Part shown: positions 23,201 through 38,200 of the stretch, piece by piece
Position numbering within the stretch: the first letter of the stretch is position 1
Layout: every line of letters begins with the position of its first letter
Assembly (NCBI GenBank): GCA_028023455.1
Contig: JAQFVV010006231.1
Coordinates: 5,906,036-5,970,035 of the forward strand
Reading direction: 5' to 3'
Source of the DNA: Epiperipatus broadwayi
Lineage: Eukaryota > Onychophora > Udeonychophora > Euonychophora > Peripatidae
Length of the DNA: 64,000 nucleotides
Notes under the pieces: model-generated
The model's input: only the letters and a program-made list of their open reading frames with translations
Told to the model about the DNA's origin: nothing
Databases searched by the model: none
Position numbers and translations under genes: made by a program

Positions 23201-26200
23201 CCTCCTTTCTATGGAGATTGTTTCTAGAAATTAATTTAGATCTCATCTTAGTTCATTGAGTAAAATAATTTAGGTCACAATTGAAGATTACTCTTAAATG
23301 GTATGTGATAAGATTGTGTTCTAGTCTATTATTGCAAAAAGTTATATTCAAATTGTAAGCTGATTTCTTGTTGTTTAGATAAAAAGTTGAATATACCGTC
23401 TTTGTTAGATTAAGGACAAAACTCCAGTCTTTGAAAAAGATTTACAATATTGAAAGTTTCAACACTCTAAGGTTTTGAACTCTAGCCAACTTTCTTTCAT
23501 ACTTATATAGATCTGACACTAGGCTAATAATATATTTTAATGACTTCACTTGTATATTACCTGTAAGCAGTTGTATCCTTTGGGGAAAAATAGAGAATTA
23601 CCTCACTTTTTATGTATATATCATCTTCTTTGTCATAGCATCAAAAGTATTTACAGTCAATATATAACTAAAATCACTAAAATATATTGTTGCTAATCTA
23701 CTAGAACTATATAGCTATATAAGAAAATTAGTTTATTGTCAAAATCTCAGAATATGGAAATCTTCAAATCAATAGTTTGACTAGTATAAAAGAAATGTTG
23801 GCTATTGAATATGTGCAATTTAATGCATATTTCTGATAAAAGACAATAACTTCTGAGTTTCTGATGACCGTTGATTAGTGATGTTAGATGGTTTTAGAGT
23901 GATAACTGCTGTTAATGCAAAAATTATCAGTATGATAATTGGATTTTTTTTAAACTTTGATTTAATCTTTGTTGATATTCAGAATTGCATAAAACTAATT
24001 ATAGAATGTAAGTAATTGCTAATGGATTCCATTACATTTGCACATAACCAAATATTTATTTATTGAGAAAGATAAAGTCACTGTAAAGTTCAATGAGTAT
24101 TTTTATCTACTTTTTTGTTATAATTAAAACTAGTTTTGGAAGCTGAAATAAATAATAATAGAATAATACTTTTCTATTAGTCTTTTCTTTTCTTCAAAAT
24201 ACTGATTTGGACAATACTTTAATGAATCATGATTCAGCAGAATATCAATTTCTTCCAGTGTAATAATTTTAAAATGATGTCTGTAAAATGTAAAATTATT
24301 GTTTTAAATAAAAATACCAGCAAGGTTAATGTTTTGTTGTTGTTTTTTTACTAATAATATACTTAATAAAATGTTTATTCATTAATTAGTTGTTTTTTTT
24401 AATTTTAAACTGGTGTTTTGTTCATAAGATGTTTAATATTTATTATATATTTTGAATCTGTGGTATCAAGTTAAATTTTTTATCATAAGAAACAATTATA
24501 ATTGTTTGTTTTTATACAAAGTTTTCGATTTCTGAAATATTTTGGGGATCCATCTGAGATAAAACTGTAAATTGTGTTTTCCTAAAAATTTGTGATGATG
24601 GTATTTTAGATGCGATAGTATGTTGGACTATTTCTATCATCTATTATTAAATGTTGAATGTCTAGAAAATTTTAAACTTTATTTAACCTTTCCTAAATAC
24701 AAACAACTGTTACTAATAACACACAAAGACAGCACAAAGTTGGTATATTGCACAACATTTTGAGGGATATTATTTTCTGCTCTTCTTCAGGTGTTGCCAG
24801 CCTGACCATTGATAATGCTAGCATAGGAGTCAAGATTACACTTTTAGCTCAGTTGATTAAAGCATAAGCCTTAAAATTTGATATTCAAAAATCTAAAAAT
24901 GTAAGTTCAATTCCTATACTAGCATTGTCAATGATCAGGCTGGCAATATCTGAAGTAAAGCGGAGAATAAATACCCTTCAAAATGTGTTATTACTAACAG
25001 TAAAGTTAGTTTTCTAGACATTCAACATTTAATGACAAATAATGGAAATAGTCCAACATATTAACACAAAAGCTTAATATAATTTACACTGAAGAGAAAA
25101 ATAAAACATTATACAAAAAGCTTTTTTATATTAAAATAATATATTTGTTATTAAATAATCTATTTAAATATTATTTATTTATTGTTTGTAATAAAAAAAA
25201 TTATGAAAATTTTATGATGACAATATTACTCAATAATAATATTTAATAATGAGAGAATTAATTATGTACATGTAAGAGCATATATATATATATATATACA
25301 TAGTAATAATATTTGTATGATGTTTCAAATTAGAAAAAAAGATTATATGGAGAAATATTGTCAGGATCATTATTTGTCAGTGATAGATGTAAAAACGTGA
25401 CCATTTGAAAATGATAAATTCATAAAAAATGAACATTTTCTAATGACACTGATTTTACGATCAAAGATAACAAATAATGGATGTGGAAAAACAGTACATA
25501 CATAATTGATGGATTAAGAATTCATTATATTTATGCTTATATTTATTAAAAATAATTATATTATGAAGTATAAAATCATTAATAACAATAAAACAGAATT
25601 ACATATATATTTAATTATTTATGGTGAAATATATATATTTTAATTACTAATTCTACACAAGAATAATAACTATTGTGTTTTTTGTTGTTTATCATGCTTC
25701 TGTTATTTTTTAATGTCATATATACTCTTTAGTCAAAATCACTAAAGTAAAAAAAAATATATTTACAAAACTCATTTTAAGAGAAAAGAAATTAAATCAT
25801 TTAACATTAAAATAAAATTATTTATCTATTAGAATTTGGTTGTAAATATTGTTGCATGTAATTTTTTATATGAATCTTTTGTATTTTTTTTAAAATATAT
25901 TTTATCAATAATTTATTTTATTTTCAGTTATACAATATGGTTTTGTTACAATGTTTGTTGCTGCTTTTCCTTTGGCTCCATTGTTTGCCTTTTTAAATAA
26001 TGTTGTTGAAATTAGACTGGATGCTTATAAGTTTTTAACTCAGTTGCGCCGACCAGTTGCTCTTAGGGCTGACAGCATAGGTGAGTGGAAATGAAATTAA
26101 GAAATGCCCTTTTATTATTGTGATAGAAATTTAAGAAATAATGATTTACAGATATTTCTTTTTGTGTACATTTCCAGTTATGACTCTTTCAATAAAAATG

Positions 26201-29200
26201 AATATAGTTTAAGAATTTTAAATAATACCAAAAATTTATAAAATGATTCTTAATTTATGAAATAAATTAACACAAATTTTTGAATCTATAATAATAATAA
26301 ATCCTATATGGGTGTTTATAATTGTGGATAAAAAATCTAATAAGAGATAAATAAACTGAATTTGCAATATGATGTTTATAATTGTGGATAAAAAATCCAA
26401 TAAGAGATAAATAAACTGAATTTGCAATAAGTACAAACTAATTATTATACATTTTTAAAATCCTAATCAAAAATGAAAAGATCCAATGGTGTAAAATGAA
26501 ATTGATTTTATGCTCTCTAATAGCAAGAATATTATTAGCCTACAATAGAACAATAGTGAACCTAAGCATTTAAAATGCCAACTATATTTTGATATAAAAA
26601 TGGAAGACTAAAACTACTGTGGAAATCTTTACCAACATTTCTGATAAAAATTAAAAAGTCTAGTATTATTTTAAGTAATGAATTCAATCATTGTCATTAT
26701 GGCTGCTGCAAATTTAATTTTTAGAAAAAAAAATTGTAATAAAAAAAAAAATCAGAAAATTTTATGTAGTACCAAGCAAAAAAAAATAAATGTAAACAAG
26801 ATTTAATTCCAAAAGAAATGGGTGTTTAATTAAATAAAGTCGTTCATTTCTTTGATTTTATTTTAGTCTAAAGCACTAATAAATATAGGAAAAGTTAAAA
26901 AAAAAAAATCATAATGTTTTGTAATAGAATATAAGTTATTTACCAACAGAAGGGTGTGATTATAGAGGAAATGCAAGTATTTTTTTTCTCATTGTTTTTT
27001 TCTAGATCAATTTGGTGTAATGAAAAGGAATTAATTGATGTAAGTGAAATCTTAAATGTACAGAAGTAAATGGGACTGCTTAATCCATAATATTTGGTAC
27101 CAAGGCCCTACATGAACGACATAGAAATATGCAGATTACACTTTATTGACTATGTATTTGTATGAAATGGCAGTTTTTATGACCAGCAGAATTGATTTAA
27201 ACGATACAAAAAATAAATCCTAAAAAGGGTATTTATTCATTCTCTCTTGAAAGCAGACTTCAGGATGTCATTAATTAAATTTTTACACAATAAAACTTCA
27301 TTGTACTATATATTTTTTTAAAATCATAATCGTTATTATGTTGTATTATTTTATCAGTGTTAATATGATATGACAATAGTAGAATATCTATTTTCATTTG
27401 TTTTTATTGTCTGAGAATTGACTTTGACATGAGGTTAAAAGCTGATTGAAATAATGCAGATGCTATATTTTCCTAAATGCCTCTTATATAAATTTACATA
27501 AAACATTTTTTTAATACTATTATTATTGAAAAACATTTATTATTATAAATATATTTACAAAAATTTTCTGTTTTATATTTTTGGTTCAAAGATTAAAAAA
27601 ACAATAAATCGATGTAAGTGATTGTTAATAATACTTTTTTTGATACAGTTATTAGGACTTAGCTTTTAAAATGATTTTGACTTTCTGTTTTCTAAAAACT
27701 ATCAGGCACAGAATATTGCAAATGAAATCAGAAAAAGAAAATGCAATATTCAGAAACAAGAAAAGTGATTGCTTACATTGACTTTAATAGTAATACTTTT
27801 TTTTTTAATTGTTTCGTTCTTTTTATAAAAAATATAGTTTCGATTATTTTTTATTAATTTTCCATTCGATAATGCTAGTACTTAGAATTTACATTCAGAC
27901 ATTTTGAAGCTTAGTTTAACATCGTAGTTTTTAGGTTGTCATTAAAAGAGGTTTTTTTTGCTATTGCACTGGGTTCAAAATTTACAAGGCCAACCCTGGA
28001 TGTATGGATAATAGTGTAGGTTATACATCAAATAATATATATATAGTAAAAAAAATTTTTTTAAATATATTGAAAAAAACAACAACATTTTAACACATAT
28101 CATCATCACCCATTATCAATCCACTGCAGGATGAAGGTCTCTCCAAGTTCAATCCATCTTCTCCGATCTTTAGCTTCTCTTCTCCATATCACCCCTGCAC
28201 ACTTTCTTATTTCATCCATCCTTCTCACATGTGCTCTTTTTCTGGGTCATTTACAATCTCTTGGAATCCAGTTTAAGATTTCAGTTGTCCATCTATTATC
28301 ATCTCTTCTAGCAATATGTCCAGCCCAACTCCACTTAAGTCTTTTAATTTTTTCAATGAGGTCAGTAAAACCTAATTGTTCTCTTACCCATATATTGCAT
28401 TTTCGATCTCTTCTTGTTACTCCCAACATGCATCTCTCCATACTTCTTTGAGTGGTCTGAAGTCTCTGTATTGCTCTTCTATTAAGTGTCCAAGTCTCAG
28501 ATCCATAAGTAAGAACTGGTAAAACACATTTATTAAAAACCTTCCTTTTTAAACATATAGGCATATTTCCTTTTAGTATCAAAGTTATTTCTACCAAAAG
28601 CACTCCAACCAAATTTAATTCTATGATTAATTTCATTCATTATGTTTCCATCTGTATTAATAATCTGATCAAGATATTTGTAGTTGTTAACTTCTTCTAA
28701 CTCATCATAATCAATCTTTGTTTTCATATTTTGAGAAAATCCATTAAACATTACCTTAGTCTTTTTAACATTTATCTTTAGTCCTACTTTTCTACTTTCA
28801 TCTGATAACTCCTGCAGCATTTCTGAGTTTAAGATCAAGAAACACCATGGTCTTTCTTGATCTTAAACTCAGAAATTATGAGATGATCTTTAACCTTTCA
28901 CAATGCCCAAACTTTATCAACATAGTACAGAATTATAATTTTAGAATATACATATAATAATAATATTAAAAAAAACCTCTGTATATTACATCGATTAATA
29001 TTGCAGCTATAACAATGGTCATACTACATCGCAGAAAGAGAGAGAAAACAAAGGTGTTTAATAAAAACCCCTATGATTCGATTAAATAAATATACAAACT
29101 TCCATTTGCATATGGGTGTGCATATATGCGTGTCGCTTGCATAAATTGTCTAAAAGTTAAAAGAAAAATTAATTCATGAGCATTATTAAAGATTACTAAA

Positions 29201-32200
29201 TATTACTTTGTAATGTGTGAGAAACAAAATGATAAATTACATTGTAAAGAAAGAAGGAAAAATTATTTTGATATGCAAGAGAATTTGAATTGCACTTTTT
29301 TTTAAAAAAAAAAAAATTAAATTTGAACCTTGTTTAGTTTATCTTTCAAATGGAAGTTTTAATTAAGCAACTTGTCCATTTCATAATAAAGCTGGATGGC
29401 AAAGTTAAATATAAAATTAAAATTTTGAAATTAATCATATTTTAGAAGTTATAATTAAGATTTTAAAAGTTGGCAGTGAATTTTTCTTCTTCCTATATTA
29501 CAAAATATAAGTAAAGAAAGAGAGAAAAGAAAAATTATTTTTTTCTTTTTCTTTTGTTTCACTTATTTATATGTAAAAACATGATATAATGTACATAAAA
29601 TTTGTATCACAATATATTGCTGACATATATATTGTTTGAAAAATATATTGTTTGAACATCAAATAGACATAAATAGGTCTGAAACAAGCAACTAGAGATT
29701 ATTATTAGAAGTATTTTATTTCCAGAAGTGTTAGCAGTCTGATTCCATATTGCTTTGCATGCCGTCACAGTCTACTTTTGAAACAGTGTTTCAATAATCT
29801 GTGCTGAACAAAGAAACGGTTGTTAATTAAAAATGTTTTCAACCATGATTTGGATAGCCATGTTTTACTGTCTGTTTTTAAAGTATTTTTAAATATTCTA
29901 GTTATAACAGTCAGTATGATGATTTTATTTAAAAGAAATCTGTCTGCTATGTGTGGCTAGATAACCAAAAACCAAACAGTCAAAATATCTATAAAATATA
30001 GTCAGATTCAGAAATTAATGTGGAAGTTTGCAAAACTAGCCTGTGCAATCCCTTTATAGTGCCATGAAGGAAGAAATGGATAATATCATATAAAGACCTA
30101 CAGACAATAAACCTCTGAACATCACCAGTGCTGTTGTATTTACTCTCTCTAACATTACCAGTGTTCAAAGAGAAGATTATCAATGGAAAAATTAAGGAAA
30201 ATATTAGTAAAATATTAAAAGAATGGTACCTGAAAAAACCATGGTTAGTGACTGTTTCAGTATTTAACATGATAAGATATTATTATTATTATTATAAATA
30301 CCATAAGGCTGTAAACTTGAACCATAGCTTAAACTTAAAATATCTTTTGTTATAATATTTTTGTGTATGTGTTAATAGTTGCAAGTTTATACGCAACAGT
30401 TTTATTTATTCATTGTTAATAAATTGGTTTTTTTTTTATTATTCCATTTAGTTTGTATTTGTAGCTCAATCCAAATATGTGGTTTTTACACCCATATGCT
30501 AGTTAATATCCACAGCTCTGGGAAATTATGCAATCCATTGGCAAACATTCCTTTAAAAAAAATTTCCAACAGTAAACTTTCTTTTTAGGAAGTTTGGTAC
30601 CTTTGAGTGTTTTTTTTATTGAAACTGAAAACAAAATACTTCTGGGAATACTTGTATTTTTAAATTATAAATCGTTGTCATCACATTGGGTAATATTATT
30701 ATGTATTTGAATTTTTTTAAACATTCAGTTTTATTTTTTATTTGAACTAAAATTTCTAGTATACATTGAATAGACATTATATATCTTAGATTATTATTTC
30801 ATTTAATATTTTGATATTATAGTATCCAAGTTCAAACTCATATTATTATAAAAAAAAAATCACCTTACTCAATATATACACACATTTGCAAATAAAATGG
30901 AAGAAAAAATAAGTTCATTTCTCATTATTTTTGATCATTAACAATCCACTGCAGGATGAAGATCTTTCTTAACTTATCCATCCATCTTATATACATTCAT
31001 TTTCTAGGTCTCTTACAATGTCTTGGGTTCTCTTAAGATTTTAATTATCTGTCTATAATTATCTGTCTATTGTCATGTCTTATAATGACATGCCTATCTC
31101 AGCTTCATTTCATTATTTTTAATTGTTTTGGTGTCAATGATGCTTGTCTATTCTCTCTTTTGTATACTTAGGTTTTGATCCTTTTTTGTAAATTTCAAAA
31201 TATCATTTCTTCATATTTCACTGTACGAAGATCATGAAATATTTTCTTTTCTTTTCTGTTAAGTGTCCAAATCTCATTTATAACTATAAACACTAGGAAA
31301 ACATATTTATTTAAAAAACAGTCTTTTAAAATAAATTCAGTAAATGTCTATTTAATAAATCTAATTGTAATCAGTGACTTCTTATTTTTTATATTCAGTG
31401 CTATTATGAATTTTAAAAAAGTTATATAGAATTGCTTAGTGGGGAGAGGGAAAATCTCATTAAAGAATCACTGCATTTTCATACAATAATAGCATGATAG
31501 TCTCAAGAGCTAATGATTTCTAGATCAATGATTTCATCAATAACCATTTGATTTTTGTCTTATGTAGTTTAATACAACGATATACTAATATACTGATTCC
31601 ATGAACAATTAACTGATAAGATTGTTTTTTGATGAAAGACTGAGTTTTTCAAAGTTTTTTGATTTTTTTTAAAAAATTACATCAAATTTTTTAAATATTT
31701 TTTAAATAGAGGAAGAAACAAAAATAATATAAATTTTAAATGGGGGGAGAGCTGTCATTATAATAAATTATTGTTTAATCAATATATTTTAAATAGTTTT
31801 ATATTTTCATTAATAATGTAAATTTATATAATTTACAGAAATTATATATATATACAAAATTGTAGATAATAAAGTTAATATTGATTTAAATTGTTACAAT
31901 ATCCAACATAATGAGTGTAAATCTTGAAATATGTTATATATTTTTTCGAGTCCCCCTTGCATTCAAAGGAAATAACATATAATAGTTCATCTTTTGTTGA
32001 TAAACAATGATTCGAGTAGAATACATATTATTTATTGAATTGCCAGTGTATAGTATTTTTCAAAACACACACATATATATGTAACACAGATGTTTTTTAC
32101 ATGTATATTATATAAATCAAAATTATAGTATAAACAAAATTTTTAAAAAATGATAATATAATTATTAATAATAAATGGAAGGGATATTTATTTTTTTTAC

Positions 32201-35200
32201 GGAGTGTGTGTTCATGCACCTATTGAACTAATAAGGAAAAAACTAGCTCCTACTGCATTTTTATCGTTAATATAAAGTAACTAGTAAAATAATCTGATCA
32301 ATATTTTTTTTTTCATTAACTTCTCTCTTAGAGAAGAATAGACTTGTTTCTTTATCAAGAAATTATTATCTCTCCATTTGTTTAATGTTTAATGAATATT
32401 CTGAAATCTTGTAAAAATTTTATTTTTAGAAAACATTTTATTAAGTAAAATCCTGTCCATCAAATTCAGAAAGGATAATAAGGGATTATTAAAAATATAT
32501 GTGCTTTCAACATAAACTGAAGCTATTTTATTAATATATGTAATTTGTATGTGCTCAGCTCAGAGAAGAAAAAGTGGCTGCTGAATGTTAAAATTAGCAT
32601 TAATGGGGTTTTTGTTGTTGATTTATTTATACTTTTGTTTGTTTACATTTTACTTAGGATAGCATATAATTGAAATTGCACAATATATTTAAAAACTAGA
32701 AAATTTGTAAATCCAATAAAACTTAGAAACAGTTGATTCCGGATTAACAATATTTTAACTATAGTATAATTTATTCAACACAAATTAATTTAGATGTAAA
32801 TTTTTTCATTGGTTTTTACACATCAAAAAATAAACAGACTTATTTCTAATGTTAAAAATAATAATAATTTTATTTCAATTGGAATGAAGTGGGTTTAAAC
32901 ATTTCTATTTTTATTCATGTAAAAATGATAATTTAAAAAAAGAAGAAGAATGAGAATGAAAATATAATTGAATGAATTACAGTATTTTATATTGATATTT
33001 TACAAATCCATTAATTGAACTATGTAGTTTTTTTGCAATATATTATTTATTGAATTTTATTTTTGTGGCTTATTTATTCTAGAAATAACAGAGATGCTAA
33101 TTCTGAAATTGTAAATAAACTAAATAGTATCTGCTTTTTTTATTATATTAAATTTCTATTATTTCTATATTATTTGGTCGTTATTATAATTACACATATC
33201 TGCTTAAGATTGACATTTAAATAATTAAGAATTTAAAAGGTTTAAATGCATTGGGAATTATAGCATCATTTTAAACTTTAGATTGGTATTTTATTATTAT
33301 TATTATTAAATAAAGGATTCTCTCTTTTATGCTTATATTATAAATTATTAAATAAAACTTACAGATTTATGAAAATTTATTTTACCAACATGAGGTACAA
33401 TTAAAAATAAGCTTGGAAATAGTTATTAATATTTTTGAACCTAAAGTTTTTATTCAACAGTCTGCCACAATGGTTTTAAGGCATAATTGTATTATTAATC
33501 TCAATTCCTAAGTCCAGTATTAAGTCAATCAATTTATGATCTACATTAAGACTTTAAGAAATCTTATCTACTAGCTATTATTATATATGTATTTTAGATG
33601 GATAACTAGTTTAATTTTTCCATGTAAATGTCCATTTAGCTTAATTTTTCTGTAACTTAAAAAGCATTTGGCACATACTTTGATTTATGTAGTGTTTTAA
33701 TTGCAGTCATTTTTATTCTCATAAAAATCATTTTATTTTATCAATGATATTTTCAGAATTTTATAATACTATTAAATTATGTCTTTTTTTTATTGTTGTT
33801 TTGTTTTTTTAGGTGCATGGTATGATATTTTAGATGTCGTATCTCATCTATCTGTTATTACCAATGTAAGTTGCATTTATATATTTTCTCAAGTTTTGTT
33901 GTACAAAAACATAATATATCCATTATGTTTTTATAAATTTTTGTATTACTTTTCATCAAGATTTGTTTTATAAAAGTTTGATCAAATTTATCAACTTCTT
34001 TTTTCTTAAAAAAAAGATTAAATAAAAAATATTATTTGATAAAGTGTTATATATGATAGTAATATTTATTCATTTATGAGAGTGTTATACTTATTAAAGG
34101 TATATCTAAAAAATAAGAAAGTTTAAGAATAAATCATTCTCCAGTTTCACAATTGTGGCAAGAACATTTTCCAAATATTCTTAAGTAATTAACATAGTGT
34201 GGAAAAAATTAAAACTATTGAAATTTTATACATAAAATAGAAGAGATAAAATATAATATTAAAAATAATTTCAGAAGACAAACTAATACTAGTCAGCAGG
34301 AAAAAAATAAATGTTTCTTATTAGAATCCATTGCATGAATCAGTGTTTTTAGTGTTTGGATTAATTAAAAGCATATCTCCAAGTATTAATATTTCTTATA
34401 CTAGAATTAAAAAGGACATTATTCTTGGATTTAAGTACATATTTGTCATAATGTATCAAAAGTTGCTTTGCTAATAGTAATTATTTTTTGAAGTATTTGG
34501 TTCAGATTGTCAATTATTCATGAATGAGTCTTTTTGTCATTTTTTTTTCTTTTAATTTTATCTTTTTTGCCCTGTCACTATTAGATTTGTCTTTGAAAAT
34601 CTTTTTTTTTTAAATCTCATATATGCAGAAATAGATAGGATTTGATCTTCAAAAATATAACATTATATTGTAATGGTATAAAAATGTAGTTTTAATTATC
34701 ATCAGGCCCTACAGATTGGGTAAGCCAAAATCTGTATCAGTATAAAAATGAATTGATCAACTATTATTAGGAAATCTATAATGGAATAAAGTTGAATATG
34801 CCATAATTAATTTACCAAATAGCCCATCATGTTTGATTACTAATTTTGTAATAGTATAAAATAGCTGTATACTTCAATTAATAAGTTTATTATACTCTAA
34901 TTGAAATACCAAATGGTAATAGCATAAAATATTAGTAAGTTAATATTTAAAGAATATAAATTATAAAAATAATAATAATGTTGAGTGCCTATTTATCAGT
35001 TTAGAATAAAACAGGCAGTTTAGAATAAATAAGTGTAGTAACTTAATCAATTAATGTTTATCAAGTCATTAGCTTAACTTTTATAATCAATGAAATGTAA
35101 ATAAGGAAAACTATTAAAATAAGATAATTAAGATATATAAATGTTTATTTATACTTTGAGTAGCTAAATATTTAATATAAAAATAGAATTGGGTAGAGAC

Positions 35201-38200
35201 TTTAAATTGATACCAAATCATAATGTGATCAATAAACTAGGAATAATTAAAAGATTCAAGTTTAATTAATAAAAATAAAATTTATTAACATAAAAAAATA
35301 TATAAATTGATGAATGGATAAAATAATTTTGATTAGAATATTGGATTATAAATAATATAAGATGCAAAAGACAGTACACTAATAAACCAGAAAGAAAATA
35401 TTTATCTGTATAAGCAATAATAAATAAACCTTAAAATATATTTAAAAAAATAACTTAAGTTTGTTTTAGTTTGTTTTTTACTCCTTTTGCATTCATAAAT
35501 GGAAGATGACCAATTTAATTACAAACTTATATTTCACATATGTACATGAATTATATAATGTCATAAATATAAGTGGTTTATACTTACATTTAAAATATAT
35601 ATTACTTTACAAATCTATATAAAAATAATGAAACAAACAAAACATACTTTAAAATGTTATACAAAAATCAAGGTTAATATTGATAAAGATATTTAAAATT
35701 TTATTTTGAAAATTATCTAATTTTCTTTTTAGTTAACTTATTTATAATATTAATAAGCCAATAAGCTAATAGACGTGCGCTTTGCAGATGTCACTATATA
35801 AATGAATACTCCCACTTTTTCAAACACAAGATAAAGTCTTTAAGAAAATATAGAATGAATCCATCTATATTTTCGACCCAACCGTATATGTATGGGCAAA
35901 TCTGAAGTGTTTGAAATGAAGAGCGTGAAGTTATTAATTGATCACTTTAAATTACTTTTTTACTACGTAAATGAATGACGCCAATGAAATGTCTAGAATT
36001 TACGATACGTCATTCATATAATTAAACATATATAAACAAGACATTTTTTTTTATTTATATAGCGCGATGTTTTTATAATCTATAATATTAATAAGCTAAT
36101 ACACATGTGCTTTGCAGATGTCACTATATAAATGAATACTCCCACTTTTTCAAACACAAGATAAAGTCTTTAAGAAAATATAGAATGAATCCATCTATAT
36201 TTTCAACCCAACCATATATGTATGGGCAAATCTGAAGTGTTCGAAATGAAGAGCGTGAAGTTATTAATTGATCACTTTAAATTACTTTTTTACTATTTTA
36301 TTTTATTACTTTTTTACAATTTGTTCTCAGATCTCTCAAAAGACAATGTCTTTTGGAGCAAATGTTTTTTATTTTATTTAACCATCCATTATTATATTGA
36401 AAATTAATTATCAACTTTTATATAAAACATTTTGATTTTTTGCTTACTAAAGAGGGAGAACAAGAGAGAGAGTTCATTCTTAAAACCTGGGCTTTTTATA
36501 CCTCTTTGCTAATGATGAAACTTGAGGTCATTATCTTGAATATTGTTCCCATAGTTTCACTCGTTTTAATGAGTCCAAATTTAATTTGATAAAAAGTTCT
36601 TTTAAATACACCAACATTTCATGAACTAAAAATGACTTAACTTTTAAATAAATAAACAATTTGTAAAGTAATAAAAAAAAAAATACAATAAATTTGTAAC
36701 TTAAAATACATCATTTAAACTCATAATTTGAATAAAATACATTTTAATTATTTATTGAAATAATTATGTATAAAAAATAATAATTTTTTAAATACGTATA
36801 ATTTAAAATTATTTTAATTTTATAAACAAAAATGCACATAAACTTGCATACACTCATGAAATAATAATTTACTATTTGTTTATTTATTGCTTCTTAAATG
36901 GATGCAATAAAGTAAAATCTTAATAAATGAATCTATCACTATGTCTTTTAATCTATCAAATCTTTCTAATAATAAATATTAACTTTATTATAATATGGTT
37001 TAATACACTATCTATTACACAAATAAAAAATTAAAAAATCATGAATGTCATATCATTTTATATTATGCTGTATTATCAATAACCATTTATCAATAATGTG
37101 AAAAATAAATAAACCAATATTTTTTTATGAATATAATAATTCCAGATTTGAATCTAAATTAAGATAGTACAATATATATCATAATTATGTGAACTTGTGG
37201 CATCAATCTAAATTACAAAACTACATTAGCCCCAAATAAAAAGATAGACCAAACATTTTAAAGTAACTAAATAAAAGTAGTTAAAGAAATAAAAGTCATC
37301 TTGATTGGTAATTGTTTTTCAAAATGTGAGAAATAAAAAATTCGAGATTTGTATTTTTTTTTTAATAACCAGATTATATAAACAAAAAAATATTAAGTGG
37401 AAGAATGAAAGTTAATATTTCTTAAAGTCAGAATGGAATATAAAAATTTATAAAACCAGAAGTACTTTAAATTACAAAAGCTGTAAAAAAAAAAAATTGT
37501 TAATAGACGCTGTATTTATTGTTTGATTTTTAAATTATTAGTTTAGGAAAGAGTTCAAAGTAAACAATGTATATCCTGTTGTAGAAAAGAGAAAAGGGAT
37601 ATATATTTAATAAATATAAATAATCAAAGTTGCATAATATACATATAAATTTCTAAAAATCAGAAATGAATTTTTGTACTTATAAAAAAAGGTTATTATT
37701 TTTTTTTATTTTTGTAAATTCATTTGATTATTTAGTTAAAATTGAAAAAACAACAGATATAGGATTAAATTAAAGAAAGAATATAAAACCAAACTAAAAG
37801 AATAAAAAGAAAGAAACTGAAGCTGATAGAAGGATATGATCTCATTACTTATTGGCATCAGTGAAAATTATTTAGATTAATTATATTAAAATTCTGCATA
37901 TTATCAAAAAAAAAATATTTATAAATGAAATTGAAAACTGTACATATCTATTATTTAGAATTTTTATAGTCATCAACTGGGAGAGTGGGAGTGAATGAAT
38001 TTTATGTTATTGATTAACTATTGGATTTTTGATTTGGCAAAAGTATTACTTCCTAGATATATTTATTTTAATGGTAAGATGGAATTGTAGAGTAAAAATC
38101 ACTTAGCTGTTTGAATGGAGACAAAAGTTAAAAATCTATTGTTGATAATTCTCATAAAATTAATTTATGTTCAGTGACATTTTTCATATATTCATATCTC

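Noticed and set aside
24838-24920. Working tRNA gene
   Set aside because: Only the A- and B-box-like blocks are kept; acceptor and anticodon stems do not pair well and it sits in a repeat.
35757-36300. Possible hammerhead (CTGAAG..GAAATGAAG) in repeat family E
   Set aside because: The core lacks CUGAUGA and no helices fit around GAAA; the third copy changes these bases without keeping pairing.
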